The notes below the pieces were generated by a model, which worked only from the letters and a program-made list of their open reading frames with translations, was not told the origin of the DNA and ran no database searches. A program made the translations under genes and the position numbers. This document shows positions 54,307 to 63,737 of a stretch of DNA of 64,000 bases, in pieces. Source of the DNA: Clostridia bacterium (lineage in GTDB: Bacteria; Bacillota; Clostridia; UBA1381); the NCBI GenBank assembly GCA_017443895.1, contig JAFSXU010000034.1, positions 184,106 through 248,105 of the forward strand, read 5' to 3'. Within the stretch, counting starts at the first letter, position 1, and each line of letters begins with the position of its first letter.

Positions 54307-56982
54307 TTATTTAATGATTACCTTATCTGCAACAGCCTGCATACCGTTCCATGCCATTGCCTTTGCACTTTTTGCACTAATCGGGATATTTACTGTAGCC
54401 ATATCCGAATTTTCTACATTAACAACGCTTACGCTTGCCAATGTTCCGTTCTCATTATACTGTGCCACATATACTGTAGCCTCGCCTGTAAAGTTTTTAA
54501 TTCCAATGCTTGTTACGGCATCTTCAGCTGCCGCATATACAATTTCAGGCTCTGTGTTTTCATAAACAACGGTTCCGTTTAAGTTAAAGTCGTTTTCAAT
54601 ATCGTCAGTGTTATAAATTGTAACGCTTCTTCTATCCTTTGAATACTCATATACAAAGTGCTCACGCTCAGGGAATTCTATTGTGTACCCCTCAGGAATT
54701 GCAAGAGTCATAGTATACATTGAATGACCGCCGTATGAATTTGATGTTAAGTTAAGCGCGTCTGCACCCTCAAATACAAACTTATCAATTACCGTTTGCT
54801 TAAATGCGGATAAAACATCTTCACCGTTTACAGTTGCACCTGTAATTGTAATATTTTCAAGGTCTGTTTCGTTTGTGATATTTGATGAGAAATGAGCAAG
54901 TCTTTGTGTTTTTATCTCAATCTCGTCATATACCTCGCCCACTGTTGCACGAACAGTTACCATACCTGTAGGACCGCCTGCTCTGCCTGCGTTCTTATAT
55001 GTAAGGTATCCGTCCTTAATTTCAAACCATGTCTGGTTTTTATACTTTTCGGGGTAGTAGTTCTCGCCGTCAGCGCCGACTATCGTCCACTCAACCGCAT
55101 CAGTTGCATCCTGGGGCTCAACAGTTACACCAAGCTCAATAGAATCGTTTCTGTAGAGTGTTTTTGAATAATTTGTTGAAATCTCAACATTTTCTGCCTT
55201 TACAAGCTTCTTCAATGTACCTGTTACAACGAAATCGTTATCAATATCGCCGTCGCTTGTTATGGTTGTACCGTCAATTACATTTGCCATTTTGCTTGAT
55301 AATGTAAGCTCATAGCCCTCGGGTACTGTGAATGAAAGTGAAAAATCACTGTGTCCGCTGTATGAATTTGCAGTGTGCTGTTCTGCATTAAATACTACTG
55401 CCTCATTATACTTTTCTACACCGTCAACTGTACCGATAACGCTAACCTCGGGCGCATCCTCGCCTGTGTAGGTTATGTTATATGACATATGTCTTGATCT
55501 TTCAACCTTAATCTCGGTAGTGTCCGATACCTCGCCTGCTGTTGCGGTAACGGTTACTGTGCCGTTTCCGGGGCGCCTATTGCCTGCAAAGAGATATGTA
55601 AGCACGCCGTCCTTTAATGTAAACTGTGACGAGCAATCCTCACCGTTTGAGTCTGTAAATGACCATGAAAGCTCGTCGGTTGAGTTTGCAGGCTCAACGC
55701 TTGCCGATAATGCAATTGTTTCGTTTTTATAAAGTGTCTTTTCAAAACCGCTGTTTATTGTAACATTGGTTGCAGAAACTGTCGGAACAGGTGTAGGAGT
55801 AGGAACATTTGCAGTCTTTATAACACGCACATTTGTGTATGTTACAGTACCTTTTGAATGTCTTAAATAAAGCTGTACCTCAGGGTATGCATTATCAACT
55901 GACGGTGTAAACGCCTTTTTGATTGTGCCCTCGTCCTGCATTTTCTCGCCCTGTGCGTTTAATGCCGACACCGCACCTGTGGTTTTGTCAGCCTGTTCTT
56001 TGTTGTTCTCGTCTTTATACATTGAGCGTGCTGTTGCATAAACAACAGGGCTGTTTGCCTTGTCTGTGTTATAGCTTGTAATGTCATAGCTATAATCAAC
56101 CATAAGTGTATATTCTGTATCCTTTTCAAGTACGACATTTGAAATTATCGGTCTTACCTGTATAATATCGTTTGCATCGTCCTCTGATACCGATGTAAGA
56201 GTTATACTTGCGCCTGTAAGGCTATCGTTTTCGGTTACGGCTGTACCGTTACCCTTTACCTCATGGATTTTCCATGTTGTATCAGCACCCGATACATACT
56301 CGTCTGAAATTACAGGCTCGGGAGTAGCTGTAGGTGTAGGAGTCGGAGCGATTGCAAGATCGTATGAAAGCTCAATTTCGCCCACATCAACAGTTCCGTT
56401 ATTACAATGGATTACTATATAGTCATATCCGTTTATTGCCTCGCCTGCAAGCGTATAGTTTACCTTGTTTGTATCCCCATAAGCCTCCGATGTTCTTGTG
56501 ATTTCAAGCTTGTTGGGGTTATAGTTATTTGCGGTTATTGAATTTACACGCTGTGCATAATCAAGAACATACGCATTTTCACTGCCGTCGGGAAGCTCGT
56601 TTGTAAGTCCCAAAATTGCACCTGTCTGCACATTCTTAACCGTTACGGTATTGACATCCTTTCCCGAAATGTCAATATACACCGCTCTGTTATTTCCTCC
56701 GTTACTGCCTATGCGTGCAGTTGTTTCGGTATCACCATCAAAGGTAAGCGAATATTTTGTTGTATCGGTACCGGTATATGTACCGGTAACGCTTATTTTG
56801 TTCTGTATGCCGTCCGATGTCTCATTTTTTGCGATTGTACCCAAAAATGCCGACATTGTTACATCTTCGTATGAGAGCTTTGGATTTTCCTCACCGTCTG
56901 CCATAACAGGTACGGTGACAAGGCTCATACCGATTGCCAGCGCACTTAATGTGGCCGTAAATTTCTTCCATGATTTCATCAA
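54307..56982 (-). CDS. Secreted multi-module protein with internal duplication (891 aa)
   Basis: Signal peptide 1-28 (ending VMADG). An N-terminal beta domain (about 35-210) leads to a PTPTPTATPEP linker, then a module of about 165 residues (228-391) nearly matching residues 436-610 of the 2239-aa protein, then a second linker. A duplicated unit of about 200 residues follows (401-600 and 605-800; KTLYKNETIALSASVEP against KTLYRNDSIELGVTVEP), and a short C-terminal beta domain. No SLH, sortase or catalytic motif is seen. The modules look like carbohydrate-binding and Ig-like spacers, so a released or loosely held binding protein is the best guess. It is first in the operon driven from 57025-57089. 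Confidence 0.85.
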   Translation of the reverse strand: MMKSWKKFTATLSALAIGMSLVTVPVMADGEENPKLSYEDVTMSAFLGTIAKNETSDGIQNKISVTGTYTGTDTTKYSLTFDGDTETTARIGSNGGNNRAVYIDISGKDVNTVTVKNVQTGAILGLTNELPDGSENAYVLDYAQRVNSITANNYNPNKLEITRTSEAYGDTNKVNYTLAGEAINGYDYIVIHCNNGTVDVGEIELSYDLAIAPTPTPTATPEPVISDEYVSGADTTWKIHEVKGNGTAVTENDSLTGASITLTSVSEDDANDIIQVRPIISNVVLEKDTEYTLMVDYSYDITSYNTDKANSPVVYATARSMYKDENNKEQADKTTGAVSALNAQGEKMQDEGTIKKAFTPSVDNAYPEVQLYLRHSKGTVTYTNVRVIKTANVPTPTPVPTVSATNVTINSGFEKTLYKNETIALSASVEPANSTDELSWSFTDSNGEDCSSQFTLKDGVLTYLFAGNRRPGNGTVTVTATAGEVSDTTEIKVERSRHMSYNITYTGEDAPEVSVIGTVDGVEKYNEAVVFNAEQHTANSYSGHSDFSLSFTVPEGYELTLSSKMANVIDGTTITSDGDIDNDFVVTGTLKKLVKAENVEISTNYSKTLYRNDSIELGVTVEPQDATDAVEWTIVGADGENYYPEKYKNQTWFEIKDGYLTYKNAGRAGGPTGMVTVRATVGEVYDEIEIKTQRLAHFSSNITNETDLENITITGATVNGEDVLSAFKQTVIDKFVFEGADALNLTSNSYGGHSMYTMTLAIPEGYTIEFPEREHFVYEYSKDRRSVTIYNTDDIENDFNLNGTVVYENTEPEIVYAAAEDAVTSIGIKNFTGEATVYVAQYNENGTLASVSVVNVENSDMATVNIPISAKSAKAMAWNGMQAVADKVIIK

Positions 56983-57024
56983 ATTATTACCTCCTTGTAT
57001 TACTTGTCCATATTAGTTAATTAT

Positions 57025-57089
57025 AGTATACAGTTCATAATGTAAATACTCAACTTTGTTTTTTAACGATTTGGTTTTATTTTTAAAGC
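57025..57089 (-). promoter_or_regulatory. Promoter of the 891-aa gene operon with cluster operator
   Basis: On the minus strand TTGAGT (57048-57053), 17 bases, TATACT (57025-57030). GTTAAAAAACAAAGTTGAG (57049-57067) is identical over 19 bases to the site before the 2239-aa gene. A weaker copy begins at 57074, 20 bases further up. Confidence 0.75.
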
Positions 57090-57142
57090 TATACAAAAAA
57101 ATCGGCACAAACTGACCTGTAAAGCCATTTGTACCGACTTGA

Positions 57143-57934
57143 TTATAAATCTAATTCTTTTAATATATGATATATTCCCGACTCATCATTGCTCCTTGCA
57201 ATGTGCTTTGCCCCTGCCTTTAGATTATCGGGCGCATTTTCCATAATATACCCCATTCCGGCATTATTTACCATTTCAAGGTCTACATCACTATCGCCGA
57301 ATGCGACTGTATCGTTAAGGTCTATACCCATACTGTCACAGATAAATTTCATACCGAAAAATTTACTTGAGCCTTTTATATTAACCTCAAGATAGGTTTC
57401 CTTGGAACGGCAAATATCAAACTCACCGTACTCTTTTATAAGGCAGTCATAAATATAGTCTATCTCTTCCTTTGTACCCATACAAAGCAGTTTATGCACA
57501 CCCGAAATTTCGGGGTAGTTTAAAATACTGTCCTTTACCGACTCCAAGCCCACTGCCTTCTCTTCATTTATTACCCAACTGTCCTTTTTATCGCAAAGCC
57601 ACAAGTTAAGCGCATATGTGCATACGCTTATATCGGGGTTTTGGGATAAAATATAGTTATGTATTTTAACAGCGTCCTCTTTTGGCATTTCAAGGCTTTT
57701 TATAACATTTTTGTCCTTATCGTATATCAAAGCACCGCTAAATGCTATTATGGGAGCCTTGATATCAAGCATTTTAAGTATCGGGAATACCCCAACGCCC
57801 GACCTTGCAGATGCAAGCACAAACGGAATACCGCTATTTACCAAAGCCTGTATTTTGGTTTTTAGTTTATCATCAACCGTGCCGTCTGATTTTAGGAGTG
57901 TTCCGTCAATATCGGAAAATACTATTTTATACAT
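57143..57934 (-). CDS. HAD-superfamily phosphatase (Cof type)
   Basis: A 263-residue Cof/YidA-like HAD hydrolase. Motif I is FSDIDGTLL, motif II lies in FVLASARSG, and motif III/IV is the lysine of GSSKFFG and VAFGDSDVDLEMV. Members dephosphorylate sugar phosphates and other small phosphates; the substrate is unknown. The ATG at 57934 overlaps the stop of the ROK kinase gene, so the pair is translationally coupled. It is the last gene of the import operon that starts at 63.7 kb. Confidence 0.9.
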   Translation of the reverse strand: MYKIVFSDIDGTLLKSDGTVDDKLKTKIQALVNSGIPFVLASARSGVGVFPILKMLDIKAPIIAFSGALIYDKDKNVIKSLEMPKEDAVKIHNYILSQNPDISVCTYALNLWLCDKKDSWVINEEKAVGLESVKDSILNYPEISGVHKLLCMGTKEEIDYIYDCLIKEYGEFDICRSKETYLEVNIKGSSKFFGMKFICDSMGIDLNDTVAFGDSDVDLEMVNNAGMGYIMENAPDNLKAGAKHIARSNDESGIYHILKELDL

Positions 57935-58874
57935 CGGCAGCTCTTGCAACCATTGCCGCACCGATAATGCCTGCATCGTTACCTAAAAGTGCCTTTACAA
58001 CCTTGGTCTTTGGCATGAACTTATTAAATCTTACCTTGTCTATGTACTCCCTTACAGGCTCAAACAGTGCCTCGCCTGCATTGCTCACTCCGCCGCCGAT
58101 TGCAATAATTTCAGGCTGGAATATGTTTTCAAAGCTTACAAGTCCGTCTGCAAGGTACCTTGCATATTGTTCTACTACCGCTTTTGCCGCCGCATCGCCC
58201 TTATTCATTGCATCAAATGCCGTTCTGCCTGTTACTCCGCCGTTATCCTTGGCAAGCTGTGCCATAAGGCTATCGGGATTTTTTGTAATTGCCTCTTGGG
58301 TCTGCTCAATAAGCGCCGTTGCAGATGCGTATACCTCCAAACAGCCCTCTTTACCGCAGGTGCATTTTTTACCGCCCGATACAAGCGTCATATGTCCAAG
58401 CTCACCGCCTGCAAAGTTAAATCCGTGCATTACCTTGCCGTCAAGGATTACGCCGCCGCCTACGCCCGTACCCAAGGTTACAAGCACAAAGGTCTTTGCA
58501 CCCTGACCGTTTACGGCGTATTCTCCAAGTGCCGCACAGTTTGCATCGTTATCTATATACACAGCTTTGCCTGTGTATTCCTTTAGCTTATCCGCCATCA
58601 TATAATGCTCCATAGGGATATTGTTTGAATAGACAACCTCGCCCGTTTCCACATTTATCGTACCCGGACAGCCTATGCCTATTGCCTTTATCTGGGACAT
58701 TTCAATACCTGTTTTTTTCAAAAGCTCCTTTGAAAGGCGTGCCATATCAAAAACTATCTCGTCTGTAGGCCGCTCCTTTAAGGTTTTTACAGAGCCTTTT
58801 TCTATAATATTACCGTTATCATCAACTATACCTACGGCAATATTTGTACCGCCCAAGTCCACACCAATATACAT
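57927..58874 (-). CDS. ROK-family sugar kinase (glucokinase-like)
   Basis: A 315-residue cytoplasmic kinase of the ROK family. The phosphate loop is GVDLGGTNIAVG, the catalytic aspartate is in DNDANCAALGE, and the ROK zinc site is GHMTLV followed by CTCGKEGCLE. The sequence is closest to glucokinase, but ROK members also use fructose, mannose, N-acetylhexosamines or allose, so the sugar is open. The ATG at 58874 has GAGGTG eight bases before it. It lies between GH88 and the HAD gene, and so would phosphorylate sugars freed in the cytoplasm. Confidence 0.92.
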   Translation of the reverse strand: MYIGVDLGGTNIAVGIVDDNGNIIEKGSVKTLKERPTDEIVFDMARLSKELLKKTGIEMSQIKAIGIGCPGTINVETGEVVYSNNIPMEHYMMADKLKEYTGKAVYIDNDANCAALGEYAVNGQGAKTFVLVTLGTGVGGGVILDGKVMHGFNFAGGELGHMTLVSGGKKCTCGKEGCLEVYASATALIEQTQEAITKNPDSLMAQLAKDNGGVTGRTAFDAMNKGDAAAKAVVEQYARYLADGLVSFENIFQPEIIAIGGGVSNAGEALFEPVREYIDKVRFNKFMPKTKVVKALLGNDAGIIGAAMVARAADV

Positions 58875-58945
58875 ATTTTCTACACCTCGCAAGATTTTTT
58901 AATATACTTGATTGTATAACATTTTTGCCGATTTGTCCATACAAA

Positions 58946-60112
58946 TTACCAAAACAGTTCTTTAAATCCCTTTAATTTGTAAATCGCCTCGGTGTAATAG
59001 TAATCGCCGTATATGATTGCGGTGTTTAGTCCTGCCTCACCCCTGCCCGGGTAATACGCCTCTGAGCCGTAGTTTAGAAGGTTATCGTTATCGGTTGTAT
59101 AGTCCGCTGCGCCATCATCAATCCGTTTTAGGATTTTTACAGCCGCATCAAAGTAGTTTTTCTTATCAAATTCACTGCAATACTTTGAAATTTCTATCAG
59201 ACCGCAAGCAGCACACGCCGCCGCTGTCGTATCGTAAATCTTTGGCTCCTCGGGCTGACGAAAATCGAGCGGAATAATAAAATCCGACTGTGACGCGCAA
59301 GCGATAAAGGCATTTGCAACTTTTTTTGCCGTCATAAGATACTTTTCCTCGCCCGTATGGATATACGATAAAACAAAGCCGTATATTGCCCACGCCTGAC
59401 CTCTTGTCCATGTTGAGCCAAGCTCATAGCCCTGACCGCCAAGCGCCTTATATACCTCGCCCGTTTCGGGTGAAAGCTCCACGATATGGTGTGATGTTCC
59501 GTCCTCTCTTATATGGGTGCGCATAATGGTATCGGCATGCGCCATTGCCATTTTTTTATACCTTGTATCGTTATGAACCTCGGACGCCCAGTAGAGCAAG
59601 GGTATATTCATCATTGAGTCGATTATAACCTTATTATATCCGTCCGTATCGGAATCTGCGTTCCATGAGCGGATATAGTTACCTGCGATATTAAATCTTG
59701 CCGCTAAAAAATCCGCCGCATACAGGGCTCTTAGCTTTGACTTTTCATTGCCTGTCAGCCTGTAGTTTACACCTGCACTTATATGCCACATAAATCCGAC
59801 ATCATGATGAAGATGGTCATACTCCAAAAACGCCTTATCTAAAAGCTCCTCGGCATTTTCCGCCGCCTCTCGGTATACATTTTTCTTTGTGCCGTTATAC
59901 AAAAGCCACATATACCCCGGCCAAAATCCGTTTGTCCACCATGAAATATCGTACGGGAATTTGCCCGTTGCACAATCGTCAAAGTCTCCGTTTTCATCAA
60001 CGGTATATGGGATTTTGTGCTTGTTTTTCTCGGCAACAATGCACATCTTTTTATCAATCTTATCCCATACCTCGTTTACCCATTGTTTATCTTGTTCTGT
60101 TAAATTATACAT
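58946..60112 (-). CDS. GH88 unsaturated glucuronyl hydrolase
   Basis: Removes the 4,5-unsaturated uronic acid that polysaccharide lyases leave at the non-reducing end. The 388 residues have the (alpha/alpha)6 barrel with both key aspartates: D104 in LHHDVGFMW and D165 in IIDSMMNIPLLYW (compare D88 and D149 of Bacillus UGL). GSTWTRGQAWAIYGF and YYPGRGEAGLNTAIIYGDYYYTEA are also typical. There is no signal peptide, so it acts on imported oligosaccharides. It lies directly behind the transporter genes. GH105 is the nearest alternative, but the motif set fits GH88 better. Confidence 0.93.
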   Translation of the reverse strand: MYNLTEQDKQWVNEVWDKIDKKMCIVAEKNKHKIPYTVDENGDFDDCATGKFPYDISWWTNGFWPGYMWLLYNGTKKNVYREAAENAEELLDKAFLEYDHLHHDVGFMWHISAGVNYRLTGNEKSKLRALYAADFLAARFNIAGNYIRSWNADSDTDGYNKVIIDSMMNIPLLYWASEVHNDTRYKKMAMAHADTIMRTHIREDGTSHHIVELSPETGEVYKALGGQGYELGSTWTRGQAWAIYGFVLSYIHTGEEKYLMTAKKVANAFIACASQSDFIIPLDFRQPEEPKIYDTTAAACAACGLIEISKYCSEFDKKNYFDAAVKILKRIDDGAADYTTDNDNLLNYGSEAYYPGRGEAGLNTAIIYGDYYYTEAIYKLKGFKELFW

Positions 60113-60134
60113 TATTATATCCTCCGCAAAATTT

Positions 60135-60163
60135 TAGGGCTGAGGCGATATGCTCCAGCCCTA
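60135..60163 (-). terminator. Attenuating hairpin after the solute-binding protein gene
   Basis: TAGGGCTG (60135-60142) pairs with CAGCCCTA (60156-60163); AAATTTT follows on the minus strand. It probably limits read-through into GH88. Confidence 0.55.
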
Positions 60164-60168
60164 AACAG

Positions 60169-61773
60169 TTAATCATTGCTGTTTTTATTCTTTAAAAACT
60201 CGTTAATCTGACGCATTGCCTCAGCCTTTATAACATCAAGACCGTTTTGAAGACACTTTTCAATATTCTGATGATATGCCTCAACAGGGTTATCCAATGC
60301 GCCGTGCGCCAGGGCGCTGTCAACCTCGGACTTAATACCCGATACAACGGTTGTTTCAGTCTGAAGCTTTGATGTATCGAATGTGAAGCCTGCAAGCGGA
60401 CTTACATAGTATGAGCTCTTTTCTAAGTCATACTTTTTATACTCATAAATCTTTTCATCAAGCGTGTCTAAAAATCTTACATAGCTTGGGTTCCATGTAA
60501 GAACATAGCCCGGGAACGCATAGTCCTTGCCGTCAGCCTTTTCAAGCTGTTCGTATCTGTCATCACCTACTTTTGCCCAGTCAACGCCCTCAATACCTAA
60601 CTCAAACAAATCATGGTGATCCTGTGTTTCATAGAGCCAGTCAAGGAATTTCAAGGTCTTGTCAACCTTCTTTGACCATGCGGGAATACAGATAAAGTTA
60701 TTACCCTTTAAGTCCGTAACTCTTGCCTCAGGCTTCATTTCCCTTACATTCGGGTTTAAGATGAATATTCCAAGCTCACCATCAGGTACGGTAGATTTAA
60801 AGTCCGTTAATTTCTGCTCGTATGTGTCAAGATTATCAACCATTGCGGCTGCCTTTAAGCCTGTTACCATTGCCCATGAGTCCTTACGGTTTAGTGAGTC
60901 TCTTTCAAGATATTTATTCCACTCTCTTAACTTTCTGAATCTTGCATTACCCAGCTTTTCCTCATCACGGTAAGCCTCGGGGAACTCTGCAAACTTTGAC
61001 GGATCCTCGCCTAAATATACAATGTCCTTTACCTCTGTATCTGTATCGTTTAACAATACATACGCAGTTGAGCTTAAATTAAGCGATACTATATGATTTT
61101 TTGCAAGATCAACCAGCTGTTCGTCTCTGAACAGTGAATAGAAGCCTCTTGATGCGGTTACTCCAAACGGTACCATACCCTGGTTTGAACCGTCTGCCAA
61201 GATTGCATCAAAGAATTTCTGTAAATCTTCATAGCTGTCTATCTGACCGTCTGCACCCACGCCGTACTTTCTTGCAAGATCACGCCTGTAGTACACACAG
61301 TCGATACCGTTGCCGTATGTACGCATCATCGGCAATCCGTAAAGGTGGCCAAAGTAATAGTTTGCATCTGCAATGTCCTCAGGGAACACTCTTGATAAGT
61401 TTGGGTATTCCCCGCTTGCGAGGTAGTCCTCAAGCGGTACATACATCTCGTATGCCGCAAAGTTTTTAAGCTTGTTAAACGGTGCGTCAAACACGAGGTC
61501 ATAATTTTCAGAGCCTATCATTCTTAAATTGAGCTTTTCCTTATAATCACCCGGTGATACCCACTCAACATTCAAGTGTACGCCTGTTTCCTTTGCACCT
61601 GTTTCTTCATATTTTGCAAGCACATCGTCCCAGCCTGTGGGCTTTGTGCCTGACAGCATAACTCTTATGGTATCGTCATTTGATACACCGCTTTTGCCAC
61701 AGCCTGCCATTACCGGCACCGCCATAGCCACGGCAAGAGATAATGCAATAATTTTTCTAAAACTGAATTTCAT
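60169..61773 (-). CDS. Oligosaccharide ABC transporter substrate-binding lipoprotein (LplA-like)
   Basis: A 534-residue lipoprotein with the lipobox VMAGC at residues 21-25. It is long, like the LplA/YtcQ group that works with YtcP and LplB permeases on uronate-containing oligosaccharides. The chain begins DTIRVMLSGTKPTGWDDVL and has a C-terminal DUF3502-like region. It is third in the operon after the two permeases. The ligand is probably the unsaturated oligosaccharide processed by GH88, by context. Confidence 0.92.
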   Translation of the reverse strand: MKFSFRKIIALSLAVAMAVPVMAGCGKSGVSNDDTIRVMLSGTKPTGWDDVLAKYEETGAKETGVHLNVEWVSPGDYKEKLNLRMIGSENYDLVFDAPFNKLKNFAAYEMYVPLEDYLASGEYPNLSRVFPEDIADANYYFGHLYGLPMMRTYGNGIDCVYYRRDLARKYGVGADGQIDSYEDLQKFFDAILADGSNQGMVPFGVTASRGFYSLFRDEQLVDLAKNHIVSLNLSSTAYVLLNDTDTEVKDIVYLGEDPSKFAEFPEAYRDEEKLGNARFRKLREWNKYLERDSLNRKDSWAMVTGLKAAAMVDNLDTYEQKLTDFKSTVPDGELGIFILNPNVREMKPEARVTDLKGNNFICIPAWSKKVDKTLKFLDWLYETQDHHDLFELGIEGVDWAKVGDDRYEQLEKADGKDYAFPGYVLTWNPSYVRFLDTLDEKIYEYKKYDLEKSSYYVSPLAGFTFDTSKLQTETTVVSGIKSEVDSALAHGALDNPVEAYHQNIEKCLQNGLDVIKAEAMRQINEFLKNKNSND

Positions 61774-61806
61774 AATCTGTTATCATTCCTTTCCCAATAT
61801 GAAAGT

Positions 61807-62700
61807 TTAACCCTTTACACTACCAACTGTCAAGCCCTGTACAAAATATTTCTGTAAGAACGGATAAAGAAGTACGATAGGACCGATTGTTACAACCGCT
61901 GTTGCCATCTGCACGGTTTCGGCAGGGATAAGTCCGTCCGTTACAACGCCTGCCTGTGCGGCATTTTGCTGTACATACTGGATATTCTTCTGTATCTGCA
62001 TTACCAAATACTGTAGGGGATATTTCCACTCTGTATGGATATATAAAAGTGCCTTATACCATTCGTTCCAGTATGCAAGTGCGTAGAAAAGACCTACCGT
62101 TGCAATACCCGGTAACGATACAGGTAAAATAATGCTGAATAATATTCTTATATCATTTGCACCGTCAATCTTTGCAGATTCTGAAAGTGCCTCGGGAATA
62201 CCGTTAAAGAAGTTACGCATAAGAAGTAAGTTCCATGCGTTTACCAATGACGGTAAGATAAGCGCCCATAATGAGTCTGATAAGTGCAGGTATCTTGTTA
62301 CCCACAAATATGTAGGAACAAGACCGCCCGTAAAGAGCATTGTAAAATATATAAAGAATGCTATTGCACCGCGATAGTACATACTCTTACATGAGATTGC
62401 ATATGCACAGGCACAGGTTACAAGCATACTTAAAGCCGTACCTACAATTGTTACAAACAAGGTAACGCCGTATGCAGGTAAAACCGTTCCCGATTCAAAC
62501 AGGAGCTTATACGCAGCGCCTGAAAATTCTCTCGGCCAAAAGCAGTAACCGAACTGGTTAAGGCTTGCCTGTGATGTAAATGAGCTTGCTATAACAAGGA
62601 TAAACGGGATAATACATGTAATAGCAAATAATATGATGAAGGCGTGCATGATAACCGATGCCACAATATCGCCCTTTGGTGTTTTGATTTTTGTTGCCAT
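61807..62700 (-). CDS. Oligosaccharide ABC transporter permease (YtcP/LplC-like)
   Basis: A 297-residue permease with six hydrophobic segments. The EAA loop is EALSESAKIDGANDIRIL and the chain ends KYFVQGLTVGSVKG, a C-terminal signature of this group. GGAGAGGAG precedes the ATG. It pairs with the LplB-like permease 18 bases upstream. No ATPase gene is in the operon, so a shared MsmX/UgpC-type ATPase from elsewhere is expected. Confidence 0.95.
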   Translation of the reverse strand: MATKIKTPKGDIVASVIMHAFIILFAITCIIPFILVIASSFTSQASLNQFGYCFWPREFSGAAYKLLFESGTVLPAYGVTLFVTIVGTALSMLVTCACAYAISCKSMYYRGAIAFFIYFTMLFTGGLVPTYLWVTRYLHLSDSLWALILPSLVNAWNLLLMRNFFNGIPEALSESAKIDGANDIRILFSIILPVSLPGIATVGLFYALAYWNEWYKALLYIHTEWKYPLQYLVMQIQKNIQYVQQNAAQAGVVTDGLIPAETVQMATAVVTIGPIVLLYPFLQKYFVQGLTVGSVKG

Positions 62701-62718
62701 TTTTTGTATCTCCTCTCC

Positions 62719-63699
62719 TTAGAATAACGCTGACTCGGGACTCCACTTGTTTGCCACCTTGTTACAAAGCACAACAAACACAAAGCCCAATACTGACTGG
62801 ATTAAGCCCACTGCCGCAGTCTGTCCCATGTTCGGGTTCTCAAACATCTGACGGAACAGGTATGTATCAATTACATCGGTTGTAGGATAGAGCAAGGAGT
62901 TTGAACCTACCATTGCATAAATCATACCGAAATCACCGTTGAATATCTTACCTACAGACATAATGGTAAGCATAATAATCGTATTTTTAAGTAGCGGCAA
63001 GGTAATCTTAAATATGCACTGTGTCTTTGTGGCACCGTCAACCGCCGCCGCCTCGTACACTGACGAGTCAAGACCTGTTATGGTTGCAAGGTATACAATT
63101 GACGAGAAGCCTGCGCCCTGCCATACTCTTAATATTACCAATATCGTAGGCCACACAGACGGTGTATTATAAAACTCTATCGTTTTTCCGCCGACCATAT
63201 CTATTAACTGGTTTACCATGCCGTTTGCACTCAAGAGTGCAACAGAAAGCATTGAAACGATTGTCCATGACATAAAATGCGGCAGGATTACGATTGACTG
63301 TGTTATTTTCTTAACCCATTTATTGGTAATTTCCGACAACATAATTGCTATTGCTACAGACATTATCGTTGTAAAGAAAATAAACAGCGCATTTAAGAAC
63401 AATGTATTTGTCGTTACGGTAATCCATGTATCGGTTGCAAAGAATGCTTTGAAGTTGTCAAATCCGACAAATGCACTTTTCCAAATTCCCGAAAGCGGTC
63501 TGTAATCTACAAATGCAATGTAGAGTCCTGCCATTGGGATATACGCAAATAGTACAAAAAATATGATTGCCGGCAGACATAAAAGATATAACCATGGGTT
63601 TCTTCTTATGTCCTGCATAAGTGTAGGTCTGATCTTCTTGTCAGCCGCTTTTATCTTCTTTTGCTCGGCTTTTCGTTGTGCTGTTGATAAGTTACTCAC
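62719..63699 (-). CDS. Oligosaccharide ABC transporter permease (LplB-like)
   Basis: A 326-residue permease: a basic cytoplasmic start (AQRKAEQKKIKAADKK), six hydrophobic segments, and an EAA loop VYEAAAVDGATKTQCIFKI. A GTG start at 63699 follows GGAGGTGA. It is first in the operon of permeases, binding protein, GH88, ROK kinase and HAD phosphatase, driven by a promoter with the cluster operator. Confidence 0.95.
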   Translation of the reverse strand: MSNLSTAQRKAEQKKIKAADKKIRPTLMQDIRRNPWLYLLCLPAIIFFVLFAYIPMAGLYIAFVDYRPLSGIWKSAFVGFDNFKAFFATDTWITVTTNTLFLNALFIFFTTIMSVAIAIMLSEITNKWVKKITQSIVILPHFMSWTIVSMLSVALLSANGMVNQLIDMVGGKTIEFYNTPSVWPTILVILRVWQGAGFSSIVYLATITGLDSSVYEAAAVDGATKTQCIFKITLPLLKNTIIMLTIMSVGKIFNGDFGMIYAMVGSNSLLYPTTDVIDTYLFRQMFENPNMGQTAAVGLIQSVLGFVFVVLCNKVANKWSPESALF

Positions 63700-63737
63700 A
63701 GCAAAATCACCTCCGTATGTATTTTTAGTCTATATTA

